From: Nocardioides limicola
GTDB lineage: Bacteria; Actinomycetota; Actinomycetes; Propionibacteriales; Nocardioidaceae
Direction of reading: 5' to 3'
NCBI RefSeq assembly: GCF_016827675.1
Contig: NZ_JAERJA010000008.1
Coordinates: 1-64,000, forward strand
Length of the DNA: 64,000 bases
Positions 25,203 to 36,563 of the stretch are shown piece after piece; the stretch's first letter is position 1; each line of letters begins with the position of its first letter. Both the position numbers and the translations under genes were made by a program. Under the pieces are notes generated by a model that saw only the letters and a list, made by a program, of their open reading frames with translations, was not told where the DNA came from and made no database searches.

Positions 25203-26243
25203 ATGCACACATTCGCCGTACGCCGACTCCGCGCTGCCGTCGCCGTGGTGGCGGCCGCAGGGCTCGCCGCCATCCTGCTGGTCACCCCCTCGTCGGGAGC
25301 CGCGGCTCCGATCGGCTCCGGCCAGGACCTGAGCGGGCTGCGGGTGCTGCTCACCAACGACGACAGCGCCCAGGGGCGCGACCTGCACTACGGCACCGAC
25401 GGCAAGGGCCTCTATGAACTGCGCCGGGCGCTGTGCGCTGCCGGTGCCGACGTGTTGGTGGTCGCACCCTGGGGTCAGCAGAGTGGTGCCAGTGTCAGCA
25501 TCACCACGCCCGGCTTCAGCCCGGTCGCGCTGACGGTTCAGCCGGTCACCCCACCGGCCGGCTATGCCGAGGACTGCGACGCCGACGCGCCCGACGTGTT
25601 CGGTGTCTGCGTCTCGGCAACGGCCTGCACGTCTGGCTCGCGCTCGGCCACCCCGTCGGATGCGGTGCGGGTCGGAGTCACCCGGTTCGCGATGGCGCAC
25701 TGGGGCGCCGGGCCCGACGTGGTCCTGTCCGGCGTGAACTTCGGACAGAACGTCGGCACCATGGCGAACCACTCGGGCACCGTCGGCGCAGTGATCACCG
25801 CGCGCGAGCTCGGCGTCTCCGGGATCGCGTTGAGTGCCGAGGTCCCGATCAGCGACCTGAGCCAGCTCACCAATGTCCCGTTCACCCAGACCGCGGAGTT
25901 CACGGTCAAGCTGATCGCGGAGCTGGTCCGCCAGCAGCGGCTCGACGACCTGGTGACGCTGAACGTGAACCACCCCTTCGTCGGTGCCGGTGAGAGCCTC
26001 GGCCGTCCGGTGGCTGCGGTGCTCGGCGGGTCGACCGACCTTGCCCTGACCCTGACCGGCGACGTGCCTGCCTCGGGTGGCACCTACCAGCTGCAGTTCC
26101 AGGCGGCCGACGAGGAGCCGCTGCGCGACGCCGACACCACCGCCCTGGGGCGCAAGGACATCCCGATCACGCTGCTGGACGGGGACTGGACGGTGACCGG
26201 GAACCGCGGCCACGTCACCTCGCTGGTGGCGGCGCTGCGCTGA
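25203..26243 (+). CDS. surE: Secreted SurE-like 5'/3'-nucleotidase
   Basis: A 346-residue SurE-fold protein with an N-terminal signal peptide (AAVAVVAAAGLAAILLV..., cleavage near GAAAP, about residue 40). SurE enzymes are metal-dependent phosphatases acting on nucleoside monophosphates. Motifs are VLLTNDDS, the metal Asp pair; VVAPWGQQSGASVSIT; and VLSGVNFGQNVG with NHSGTVGAV. Canonical SurE is cytoplasmic and reads NDDG; here there is an export signal and an insertion after NDDS (AQGRDLHYGTD), so it may salvage extracellular nucleotides. The ATG follows AAGGAG at good spacing. A strong hairpin terminator follows the gene. Confidence 0.85.
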   Translation: MHTFAVRRLRAAVAVVAAAGLAAILLVTPSSGAAAPIGSGQDLSGLRVLLTNDDSAQGRDLHYGTDGKGLYELRRALCAAGADVLVVAPWGQQSGASVSITTPGFSPVALTVQPVTPPAGYAEDCDADAPDVFGVCVSATACTSGSRSATPSDAVRVGVTRFAMAHWGAGPDVVLSGVNFGQNVGTMANHSGTVGAVITARELGVSGIALSAEVPISDLSQLTNVPFTQTAEFTVKLIAELVRQQRLDDLVTLNVNHPFVGAGESLGRPVAAVLGGSTDLALTLTGDVPASGGTYQLQFQAADEEPLRDADTTALGRKDIPITLLDGDWTVTGNRGHVTSLVAALR

Positions 26244-26252
26244 GATCGACGC

Positions 26253-26287
26253 CCACCGGGAGCGGCCGCCGAGGCCGCTCCCGGTGG
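26253..26287 (+). terminator. Hairpin terminator after the surE-like gene
   Basis: A perfect 15-bp stem, CCACCGGGAGCGGCC (26253-26267) with GGCCGCTCCCGGTGG (26273-26287), around a 5-base loop, immediately after the stop. There is no T-tract, as is common in high-GC genomes. Confidence 0.75.
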
Positions 26288-26331
26288 CCGCGGTGGTGGA
26301 CAGCGGGTGTGACCCCTGTCACCATCAGGCC

Positions 26332-28317
26332 ATGTCGGACCAGTTGGCCCATGGCCTGCCCGCGGCGTTGCTCGAGGTGTCCCTGCTGCTGGCCGTCGCG
26401 GTCCTGGTGGGGCTGGTCGCCCAGCGGATCCACATCCCGATCACGGTGGTGCTGGCCGTGGTCGGGGTCCTCCTCGTCGAGCTCGGGGCGGACCTGGCCA
26501 CCACCTCCTTCGTCGCCGGCGCGGGGCTGAAGGAACTGCTGCTGAACCTCTTCCTGCCGATCCTGATCTTCGAGGCGGCGCTGGGCCTGTCCACGCGCGA
26601 GTTCATGCGCAACCTGGTGGCGATCACCGGACTGGCCACGGTGGCGCTGGTGATCTCGGCCGGACTGGTCGGCGTCGGACTCAACGTGATCCTGGGGATC
26701 CCGCTGGTGGTGGCGCTGCTCTTCGGGGTCCTGATCTCGGCCACCGACCCGGTGGCGGTGGTGGCCATCTTCCGGGAGGTCGGGGTCCCGAAACGGCTGC
26801 TCACTATCGTCGAGGGCGAGAGTCTGCTCAACGACGGCGTCGCGATCGTCCTCTACAGCATGCTGCTGACGGTGGCTGCCGGTCATTCGATGACCATCTC
26901 CGAGGGTGTCACCGAGTTCATCGTGGTCTCGGTCGGTGGGCTGCTGCTCGGTGCCGTGGCCGGCACTCTGGCGGTGCTGCTGCTGCCGCACCTGCCCCGG
27001 CTGCCTGCCGCCGCGTTCTCGGTCGCCATCGCCTATTCCACGTTCGTGCTGGCCGAGATCTGGCACGTCTCCGGCGTGATGGCCACCCTGGCTGCCGGCG
27101 TGGCGATCGGCGGCATGCTGGAGAGCCGCGCCGGCGAGAGCGTCCGGGACCTGCTGCACGAACTGTGGGAGTCGCTGGCGTTCATCGCGAACGCGCTGCT
27201 CTTCCTCTTCATCGGACTGGCCCTGGACTTCGCCCTGATCCGGGAGAACCTGGCCGCCATCGGCGTCGGCGTGGTGGCGGTGCTGGTGGCCCGACCGCTG
27301 GCGGTGATCCCGCTGATGATCTTCCTCGAACGGGCCACCCGGATCCCCAAGGTCGGGAACCGGAACTCGGCGGTGGTGGTCTGGGGCGGCCTCCGCGGCG
27401 GCGTGGCGCTGGCGTTGGCCCTCGCGCTGCCGCAGGATCTCGCCGCCCGAGACCAGATCGTGGCGCTGACCGGTGGCGTGGTGATGGCCACGCTGTTGGT
27501 CAACGCGACCACGATCTCGTTCGCGGTGCACGCCCTGGGACTGGACAAGCCCACCCCCGCCGAGCTGTATCTGGAGGCACTGGGGCGGTTCGCCGCCGTC
27601 AACGCGGCTCGGGAGAAGTTGCGGGAGTTGGACCTCGAGGACGACCTGGTCGGCGCCCACCTCGATGTGGCCGAGGCCGACGCCCGCGACGAACTCTCCC
27701 GCTCCCACCTCAGCCATGAGGCGGAGGTGCAGGTGCTGGTGCTGCGCGGGCTACACATCGAGCGGGAGACCTACCAGGGGCTGGCCGACGCGGGCCTGCT
27801 GCCACCGATCGCCACCCGCACCCTGCTGCAGGAGATCGACGATGAGATCGAGGAGGTGGAGGTGGGGGAGTTGCGCGTCGACGCCGCCCGGCGTGCCCAC
27901 CTGCCCTGGTACGGGCGCGCCCACCGCTGGCTGCTCGGGGTGATGCCCGAACCGCTGGGCGTCGACCTGACCGAGGTGGCCTACATCGAGGTCTCGGCAC
28001 GACGACTGGCGGCCGGCAACGCGGTCAAGGAGTTGGAGGCGTTCCGCGACCTGCCGCAGGTCGAGCTCGGGTGCGTCGACGGGGCGGTGGCCACCTTCGT
28101 GCACTGGCGCGACAGTGCGGCGGAGCGGTTGGCCGTCCTCGAGGAGTCCGAGGAGGTGGATCGCGTCCAACTCAAACGCCGACAGGCCAAGGCGCTCGGG
28201 CACATCGCGGCCGCCGAGGTGCTCAACGAGATGGTGATGACCGGCGTCCTCTCACCGGCAGTGGCCGAGCAGGCGGCCCAGCACGTGTCACGGGAGATCG
28301 GCGAGGCGGGCCACTGA
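26332..28317 (+). CDS. Na+/H+ antiporter, CPA1 family
   Basis: A 661-residue monovalent cation/proton antiporter. The membrane domain (residues ~10-410) has about twelve helices and the family segments FLPILIFEAALGL, LISATDPVAVVAIFRE (ion-binding Asp), VEGESLLNDGVAIVLYS and VVWGGLRGGVALALALALP. A soluble C-terminal region of about 240 residues with charged helices follows and may be regulatory. It exchanges cytoplasmic Na+ or K+ for protons in pH and salt homeostasis; the ion is not readable. The ATG at 26332 is preferred since the upstream in-frame start would run into the terminator region. Confidence 0.9.
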   Translation: MSDQLAHGLPAALLEVSLLLAVAVLVGLVAQRIHIPITVVLAVVGVLLVELGADLATTSFVAGAGLKELLLNLFLPILIFEAALGLSTREFMRNLVAITGLATVALVISAGLVGVGLNVILGIPLVVALLFGVLISATDPVAVVAIFREVGVPKRLLTIVEGESLLNDGVAIVLYSMLLTVAAGHSMTISEGVTEFIVVSVGGLLLGAVAGTLAVLLLPHLPRLPAAAFSVAIAYSTFVLAEIWHVSGVMATLAAGVAIGGMLESRAGESVRDLLHELWESLAFIANALLFLFIGLALDFALIRENLAAIGVGVVAVLVARPLAVIPLMIFLERATRIPKVGNRNSAVVVWGGLRGGVALALALALPQDLAARDQIVALTGGVVMATLLVNATTISFAVHALGLDKPTPAELYLEALGRFAAVNAAREKLRELDLEDDLVGAHLDVAEADARDELSRSHLSHEAEVQVLVLRGLHIERETYQGLADAGLLPPIATRTLLQEIDDEIEEVEVGELRVDAARRAHLPWYGRAHRWLLGVMPEPLGVDLTEVAYIEVSARRLAAGNAVKELEAFRDLPQVELGCVDGAVATFVHWRDSAAERLAVLEESEEVDRVQLKRRQAKALGHIAAAEVLNEMVMTGVLSPAVAEQAAQHVSREIGEAGH

Positions 28318-28345
28318 CGTTGGCGCCGTCAGCGAGGATGAGGAC

Positions 28346-28762
28346 GTGGATCCCCGACTCAGCTTCATCACCCTCGCCGCACGCGACCTGACCGCCTCGC
28401 GGCGCTTCTACGCCGACGGATTGGGCTGGTCACCTGCCCTGGAGGTGCCGGGTGAGGTGCTGATGTTCCAGGTCGGGGAGCGGCTGGTCCTGTCGCTGTG
28501 GGCTCGCGACGCCTTCGAGGCGGAGGTGGGCACCCTCGGCGACGGGCACGGCGTACCCCCACTGACGCTGGCGCACAACGTCAGCACCCCCGAGCAGGTC
28601 GACCAGGTGCTGGCCCTGGCACGAGCGGCCGGCGCCGACCCCGTGGTGGAGGGCATGGAGCGTGCCTGGGGAGGCTACTCGGGGTACTTCGCCGATCCGG
28701 ACGGGTTCCGCTGGGAGATCGCTTGGAACCCCGGTGAGATCGGCCGGTTGGTTCTGCCCTGA
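28346..28762 (+). CDS. VOC/glyoxalase-fold protein
   Basis: A 138-residue single VOC domain (two beta-alpha-beta-beta-beta modules): LSFITLAARDLTASRRFYAD, LMFQVGERLVLSLW, and GGYSGYFADPDGFRWEIAWN. The C-terminal half keeps the DPDGxxWE metal-Glu pattern. Small VOC proteins include glyoxalases, bleomycin/fosfomycin resistance proteins and others; no function can be assigned. The GTG start follows GATGAGG. Confidence 0.82.
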   Translation: MDPRLSFITLAARDLTASRRFYADGLGWSPALEVPGEVLMFQVGERLVLSLWARDAFEAEVGTLGDGHGVPPLTLAHNVSTPEQVDQVLALARAAGADPVVEGMERAWGGYSGYFADPDGFRWEIAWNPGEIGRLVLP

Positions 28763-28840
28763 CCAGGTCGCTCACCTGTTGTCCTGGGCCCCGGCGGCGT
28801 AGGTTGGTGGGAGGCGCAGGGACCCGAGGAGGAGATCCAG

Positions 28841-29536
28841 ATGAGTGCCCGGAACGAGGCCGACAAGGTGGTGTTGTCCGATCGGGAGGTCAGCGAGTCC
28901 GAGGGGCTCGATGACTGGCGGATCCTGCTCGGTGCGCTGCACACCCGGTTCCGGACCCGGCACTTCGCGACCGGTCTCCAGCTGGTCAACCGGATCGGAG
29001 CCGCAGCCGAGGAGGCCAACCACCACCCGGACCTCGACCTGCGCTACGGCCATCTCAACGTGAAGCTGGTCAGCCACGATGTGGGCGGACTCACCGCCCG
29101 CGACGTACGGATGGCGCGACAGATCAGTGGCCTGGCCGCGGAGGAGGGCGTCGCCGCCGATCCAACCGCCGTGCAGGAGCTCGAGATCGCCCTGGACACT
29201 CCCGACCACACCGCCATCAAGCCCTTCTGGCAGGCACTGCTGGGGCTGCGCCCGCACCCGTCGCTGGACATCGACCTCACCGACCCGAACGGCTCGACGC
29301 CGTCCCTGTGGTTCCAACGCACCGACAGCGCCACCGGTGCGGACGGCGACGAGCCGGACCGGATGCGGTTCCACCTCGACATCACCGTCCCGCACGACGT
29401 GGCCGAGCAGCGGGTCGCCGAGGCAGTGGCGGCCGGGGGCACCCTGGTCAGCGACGACCGTGCGCCCGCCTTCTGGGTGCTGGCGGACCCGGACGGGAAC
29501 AAGGCCTGTGTGTGTACGTGGCAGGGGAGGGAGTAG
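28841..29536 (+). CDS. Fusion of pterin-4a-carbinolamine dehydratase-like and VOC domains
   Basis: A 231-residue two-domain protein. Residues ~10-105 match pterin-4a-carbinolamine dehydratase (PCD/DCoH): a W near 28, RTRHFATGLQLVNRIGAAAE, the active-site EEANHHPDLDLRYGHLNV, and SHDVGGLTARDVRMARQI. Residues ~115-231 form a VOC domain ending WVLADPDGNKACVCTW. PCD recycles oxidised tetrahydropterin cofactor. No aromatic amino acid hydroxylase is nearby, so the role of the fusion is unclear. The ATG follows GAGGAGGAG at good spacing. The ilvB leader region lies downstream. Confidence 0.8.
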   Translation: MSARNEADKVVLSDREVSESEGLDDWRILLGALHTRFRTRHFATGLQLVNRIGAAAEEANHHPDLDLRYGHLNVKLVSHDVGGLTARDVRMARQISGLAAEEGVAADPTAVQELEIALDTPDHTAIKPFWQALLGLRPHPSLDIDLTDPNGSTPSLWFQRTDSATGADGDEPDRMRFHLDITVPHDVAEQRVAEAVAAGGTLVSDDRAPAFWVLADPDGNKACVCTWQGRE

Positions 29537-29627
29537 AGCTGCCACATGGTGGGACCGGCGTTTCATCATTTGGGACGAGTGGCAAACTGGCTTGACGCCC
29601 GGCCACCCCGACCGCGACCGTGGACGC

Positions 29628-29669
29628 ATGCGCATGGACCTCCTTGTACGCACGCGACGCGTGAGCTGA
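29628..29669 (+). CDS. ilvB leader peptide (13 aa)
   Basis: A 13-codon reading frame, MRMDLLVRTRRVS, ends 28 bases before the terminator hairpin upstream of ilvB. Four of its residues are Leu or Val, products of the pathway, with Leu-Leu-Val in a row. Ribosome stalling at these codons when charged tRNAs are scarce would favour read-through into ilvBNC. A small hairpin, GAGACG-ATAA-CGTCTC, overlaps the stop (29668-29683). No Shine-Dalgarno is visible, so translation may be leaderless. Confidence 0.65.
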   Translation: MRMDLLVRTRRVS

Positions 29670-29697
29670 GACGATAACGTCTCGCCTCCCGCGTCAT

Positions 29698-29729
29698 CCC
29701 CTCGTCGCAGTCAGGCCGAGGGGTTTTTT
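29698..29729 (+). terminator. Attenuator terminator upstream of ilvB
   Basis: CCCCTCG (29698-29704) pairs with CGAGGGG (29717-29723) and is followed by six Ts (29724-29729): an intrinsic terminator 65 bp before the ilvB start and just after the leader peptide. CTCGCC at 29681-29686 can pair with GGCCGAG at 29714-29720 and could form the competing antiterminator. Confidence 0.85.
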
Positions 29730-29794
29730 GTTGGGCTGACACCGCAGGCACCCGTCACGAGCAGGGCCGAGTGAGACAGGCAGGAAAGACAGCA

Positions 29795-31555
29795 ATGAGC
29801 GACAGCCAGAGTCACGGGCAGATCACCGGGGCACAGAGCCTGATCAAGTCGCTGGAGGCAGCGGGGGTCACGGACATCTTCGGCATCCCCGGCGGCGCCA
29901 TCCTTCCGGCGTACGACCCGCTGATGGACTCGACCGCGATCCGACACATCCTGGTCCGGCACGAGCAGGGCGCGGGCCACGCCGCCCAGGGGTACGCCGC
30001 AGCCACCGGCAGGGTCGGCGTCTGCATGGCCACCTCGGGCCCGGGCGCCACCAACCTGGTCACCCCGATCGCCGACGCGCACATGGACTCGGTGCCGATG
30101 GTGGCGGTCACCGGTCAGGTCGGCGCCAAGATGATCGGCACCGACGCCTTCCAGGAGGCCGACATCCGCGGCATCACGATGCCGATCACCAAGCACAACT
30201 TCCTGGTCACCGACCCCGCCGCTATCCCGCAGACGATCGCGGAGGCCTTCCACATCGCCTCCACCGGCCGCCCGGGGCCCGTCCTGGTCGACGTGGCCAA
30301 GTCGGCGCTGGAGGCGCAGACGGACTTCCGCTGGCCCACCGAGTTGAGCCTGCCCGGATACCGGCCGGTGACGCACCCGCACGCCAAGCAGATCCGCGAG
30401 GCCGCCAAGCTCATCCTGGCCGCCCGCAAGCCGGTCCTCTACGTCGGCGGCGGAGTGATCCGATCGGTGGCCGCCAAGGAGTTGCGCGAACTGGCCGAGT
30501 TCACCGGCATGCCGGTGGTGACCACGCTGATGGCTCGGGGAGCGTTCCCCGATAGCCACCCCCAGCATCTGGGCATGCCCGGGATGCACGGCACCGTCGC
30601 GGCCGTGGCCGGCCTGCAGAAGTCCGACCTGATCATCAGTCTGGGCGCCCGCTTCGACGACCGGGTGACCGGCAAGCTGGACTCGTTCGCGCCGAACGCC
30701 CAGGTGATCCATGCCGACATCGACCCCGCGGAGATCGGCAAGAACCGGCACGCCGACGTGCCGATCGTCGGTGACTGCCGTGCCGTCATCTCGGATCTGC
30801 TCGAGGTGCTGCGCGCCGAGGCGGCCGCCGGCCACACCGGCGACTACGAAGGCTGGGTCGCCTTCCTGGCCGGGGTCAAGAGCCGCTACCCGGTCGGCTA
30901 CGACACGCCTGCCGACGGGTCGCTGGCCCCGCAGTACGTGCTGGAGCGGCTGGGCCGGATCGCCGGACCCGACACCATCTACACCGCCGGCGTCGGCCAG
31001 CACCAGATGTGGGCCGCGCACTTCATCGGCTACGAGAACCCCAACACCTGGCTCAACTCCGGCGGTCTGGGCACGATGGGCTACTCGGTCCCGGCCGCGA
31101 TGGGCGCCAAGGTGGGTCGCCCCGACGCGACCGTGTGGGCCGTGGACGGCGACGGCTGCTTCCAGATGACCAATCAGGAGCTCGCCACCTGCGCGATCAA
31201 CGACATCCCGATCAAGGTGGCGGTGATCAACAACGAGTCCCTGGGCATGGTCCGGCAGTGGCAGACCCTCTTCTACAACGGCCGCTACTCCAACACCGAC
31301 CTGCACTCCAAGCGGATCCCCGACTTCGTGAAGCTGGCCGAGGCCTACGGCTGCGTCGGCCTCGCCTGCGAGAAGCCCGAGGACGTGGACGCCACCATCG
31401 AGAAGGCGATGGAGATCAACGACGTGCCCGTCGTGGTCGACTTCCGGGTGCACCGGGACGCGATGGTCTGGCCGATGGTGGCCTCGGGCACCAGCAACGA
31501 CGACATCAAGTACGCCCGCGACCTGGCGCCCGAGTTCGACAAGGACGATCTGTGA
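29795..31555 (+). CDS. ilvB: Acetolactate synthase large subunit
   Basis: Catalytic subunit of acetohydroxyacid synthase, the first common step of valine, leucine and isoleucine synthesis (thiamine diphosphate- and FAD-dependent). The 586-residue product has the ThDP-activating Glu in [15 protein letters not shown] (about 52), the FAD-region [12 protein letters not shown], and the ThDP-binding stretch [17 protein letters not shown]...NN near 450. The ATG at 29795 follows CAGGAAAG. It heads ilvB-ilvN-ilvC and lies behind a leader-peptide attenuator. Confidence 0.96.
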   Translation: MSDSQSHGQITGAQSLIKSLEAAGVTDIFGIPGGAILPAYDPLMDSTAIRHILVRHEQGAGHAAQGYAAATGRVGVCMATSGPGATNLVTPIADAHMDSVPMVAVTGQVGAKMIGTDAFQEADIRGITMPITKHNFLVTDPAAIPQTIAEAFHIASTGRPGPVLVDVAKSALEAQTDFRWPTELSLPGYRPVTHPHAKQIREAAKLILAARKPVLYVGGGVIRSVAAKELRELAEFTGMPVVTTLMARGAFPDSHPQHLGMPGMHGTVAAVAGLQKSDLIISLGARFDDRVTGKLDSFAPNAQVIHADIDPAEIGKNRHADVPIVGDCRAVISDLLEVLRAEAAAGHTGDYEGWVAFLAGVKSRYPVGYDTPADGSLAPQYVLERLGRIAGPDTIYTAGVGQHQMWAAHFIGYENPNTWLNSGGLGTMGYSVPAAMGAKVGRPDATVWAVDGDGCFQMTNQELATCAINDIPIKVAVINNESLGMVRQWQTLFYNGRYSNTDLHSKRIPDFVKLAEAYGCVGLACEKPEDVDATIEKAMEINDVPVVVDFRVHRDAMVWPMVASGTSNDDIKYARDLAPEFDKDDL

Positions 31556-31589
31556 GTCCCCGGCGTACCACCTCAGCAGAAGGAGTGAG

Positions 31590-33208
<1,619 letters not shown>

Positions 33209-33252
33209 CGCGGGCCCTGGCAGAACAGACCGAAGGGCGTCGAACGGCGCGA

Positions 33253-33290
33253 CCACAGGGGCAGTTCCTGGCCGGGAACTGCCCCTGTGG
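33253..33290 (+). terminator. Hairpin terminator after ilvC
   Basis: CCACAGGGGCAGTTCC (33253-33268) and its exact complement GGAACTGCCCCTGTGG (33275-33290) form a perfect 16-bp stem with a 6-base loop, 45 bp after the ilvC stop. It separates the ilvBNC operon from argG. No T-tract. Confidence 0.8.
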
Positions 33291-33310
33291 CGTACCCCCT
33301 GCGCCCCGAA

Positions 33311-34778
<1,468 letters not shown>

Positions 34779-34941
34779 TCTCCGGCTGGTTCTGGGCCGG
34801 TGTCCCACCGGTCGGGCAGGTCTCGGGGCGCGTGTATCGTTGCTTCGGGCACAGCGTCGTGCACCCCGCGCACAGACCGCGCCCGTGCTCGTTCCATCCG
34901 AACGGCCGCGGTGTCGGTTGGAACCCACTGGAACCGAGGAC

Positions 34942-36543
34942 ATGGCCGTGACCAAGCCCGTCGTACTCATTGCCGAGCAGCTCAGCCCCGCCACCGTGGA
35001 GGCGCTCGGACCCGACTTCGAGATCCGTCACTGCAACGGCGCGGACCGCGGCGAACTGCTGTCCGCGATCGCCGACGTCGACGCGATCCTGGTCCGCTCC
35101 GCCACCAAGGTCGACGTCGAGGCGCTGGCCGCGGCGAAGCGACTCAAGGTGGTCGCCCGCGCCGGAGTCGGTCTCGACAATGTGGACGTCAAGGCCGCCA
35201 CCCAAAGTGGCGTGATGGTGGTCAACGCGCCGACCTCCAACATCGTCTCCGCCGCCGAACTCGCGGTCGCGCTGATGCTCGCTGCGGCCCGCAACATCAG
35301 CCCCGCGCACGCCGCCCTGACCCAGGGGGAGTGGAAGCGGTCCAAGTACTCGGGCATCGAGCTCTACGAGAAGACCGTCGGCATCGTCGGCCTGGGGCGG
35401 ATCGGCGTGCTGGTGGCCCAGCGGCTCTCCGCCTTCGGCATGAAGGTCATCGCCTTCGACCCGTACGTGCAAGCCGGTCGGGCCGCCCAGATGGGCGTGC
35501 GCCTGGTCGACCTGGACACGCTGATGGCGGAGGCGGACTTCATCTCCGTGCACCTGCCGAAGACCCCTGAGACCGTGGGCCTGGTGGGCGCCGACCAGTT
35601 GGCCAAGGCGAAGCCGTCGCTGGTGCTTGTCAACGCCGCGCGTGGCGGCATCGTCGACGAGGCAGCGCTCTTCGACGCGCTCAAGGAGAACCGGATCGCC
35701 GCCGCCGGCCTCGACGTCTTCGCCAAGGAGCCGTGCACCGACAGTCCGCTCTTCGAGTTGGAGAACGTGGTGGCGACCCCGCATCTGGGCGCCTCCACCG
35801 ACGAGGCCCAGGAGAAGGCGGGCATCGCGGTGGCGAAGTCGGTGCGGCTGGCGCTCTCGGGCGAGCTCGTTCCCGACGCCGTGAACGTCCAGGGCGGCGT
35901 CATCGCCGAGGACGTGCGCCCCGGTATCCCGTTGACCGAGAAGCTGGGCCGGCTGTTCACCGCGTTGGCCGGCGAGGTCGCGCAGCAGATCGACGTGGAG
36001 GTCCGCGGCGAGATCACCGAGTTCGACGTGCGGGTGCTGGAGTTGGCAGCCCTCAAGGGAGTGTTCTCCGACATCGTCGAGGAGCAGGTCTCCTACGTGA
36101 ATGCTCCGCTGCTCGCCTCCGAGCGTGGCACCGCGGTGCGGCTGGTCGCCGAGGCCGAGAGCCCCGACCACCGCAACCTGATCACCATCCGCGGCACCCT
36201 GGCCGACGGTTCGCAGGTGTCGGTGTCGGGCACCCTGATCGGCATCGCCCAGCGGGAGCGGATCGTCGAGGTGAACGGCTTCGACATCGACATCGAGCCC
36301 ACCGACCACCTGGCCTTCTTCCGGTACGTCGACCGCCCCGGCATGGTGGGCATCGTCGGCGGCATCCTGGGCGCGGCGAACGTGAACATCGCCGGCATGC
36401 AGGTGGCCCGGGACAGCAAGGGCGGCCACGCGCTGGTCGCACTCTCGGTGGACTCGGCGATCCCGGCCGAGGTGCTGGCCGAGATCGAGAGCGCCATCGA
36501 CGCCGACACCGTCCGCGCTGCCAGCCTGGTCAGCCTCGCCTGA
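34942..36543 (+). CDS. serA: D-3-phosphoglycerate dehydrogenase
   Basis: First enzyme of serine synthesis, oxidising 3-phosphoglycerate with NAD. At 533 residues it is the long actinobacterial type: substrate and NAD domains (GLGRIGVLVAQRL near 150; ARGGIVDE with the catalytic Arg near 235; PHLGASTDEAQ with the catalytic His near 280), then an ASB intervening domain (about 320-450) and a C-terminal ACT domain (FFRYVDRPGMVGIVGGILG) for serine feedback. Starts at ATG 34942 or GTG 34948 are both reasonable; the ribosome binding site is CGAGGA. The 163-bp gap upstream holds no clear element. Confidence 0.95.
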   Translation: MAVTKPVVLIAEQLSPATVEALGPDFEIRHCNGADRGELLSAIADVDAILVRSATKVDVEALAAAKRLKVVARAGVGLDNVDVKAATQSGVMVVNAPTSNIVSAAELAVALMLAAARNISPAHAALTQGEWKRSKYSGIELYEKTVGIVGLGRIGVLVAQRLSAFGMKVIAFDPYVQAGRAAQMGVRLVDLDTLMAEADFISVHLPKTPETVGLVGADQLAKAKPSLVLVNAARGGIVDEAALFDALKENRIAAAGLDVFAKEPCTDSPLFELENVVATPHLGASTDEAQEKAGIAVAKSVRLALSGELVPDAVNVQGGVIAEDVRPGIPLTEKLGRLFTALAGEVAQQIDVEVRGEITEFDVRVLELAALKGVFSDIVEEQVSYVNAPLLASERGTAVRLVAEAESPDHRNLITIRGTLADGSQVSVSGTLIGIAQRERIVEVNGFDIDIEPTDHLAFFRYVDRPGMVGIVGGILGAANVNIAGMQVARDSKGGHALVALSVDSAIPAEVLAEIESAIDADTVRAASLVSLA

Positions 36544-36563
36544 CCCTGGCTGCGGGCGCTGGC

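Noticed and set aside
29079..29669. 196-residue plus-strand frame across the VOC fusion gene that ends at the ilvB leader stop
   Set aside because: Only its last 13 codons make sense as a leader peptide; the rest is an out-of-frame shadow of the VOC fusion gene.
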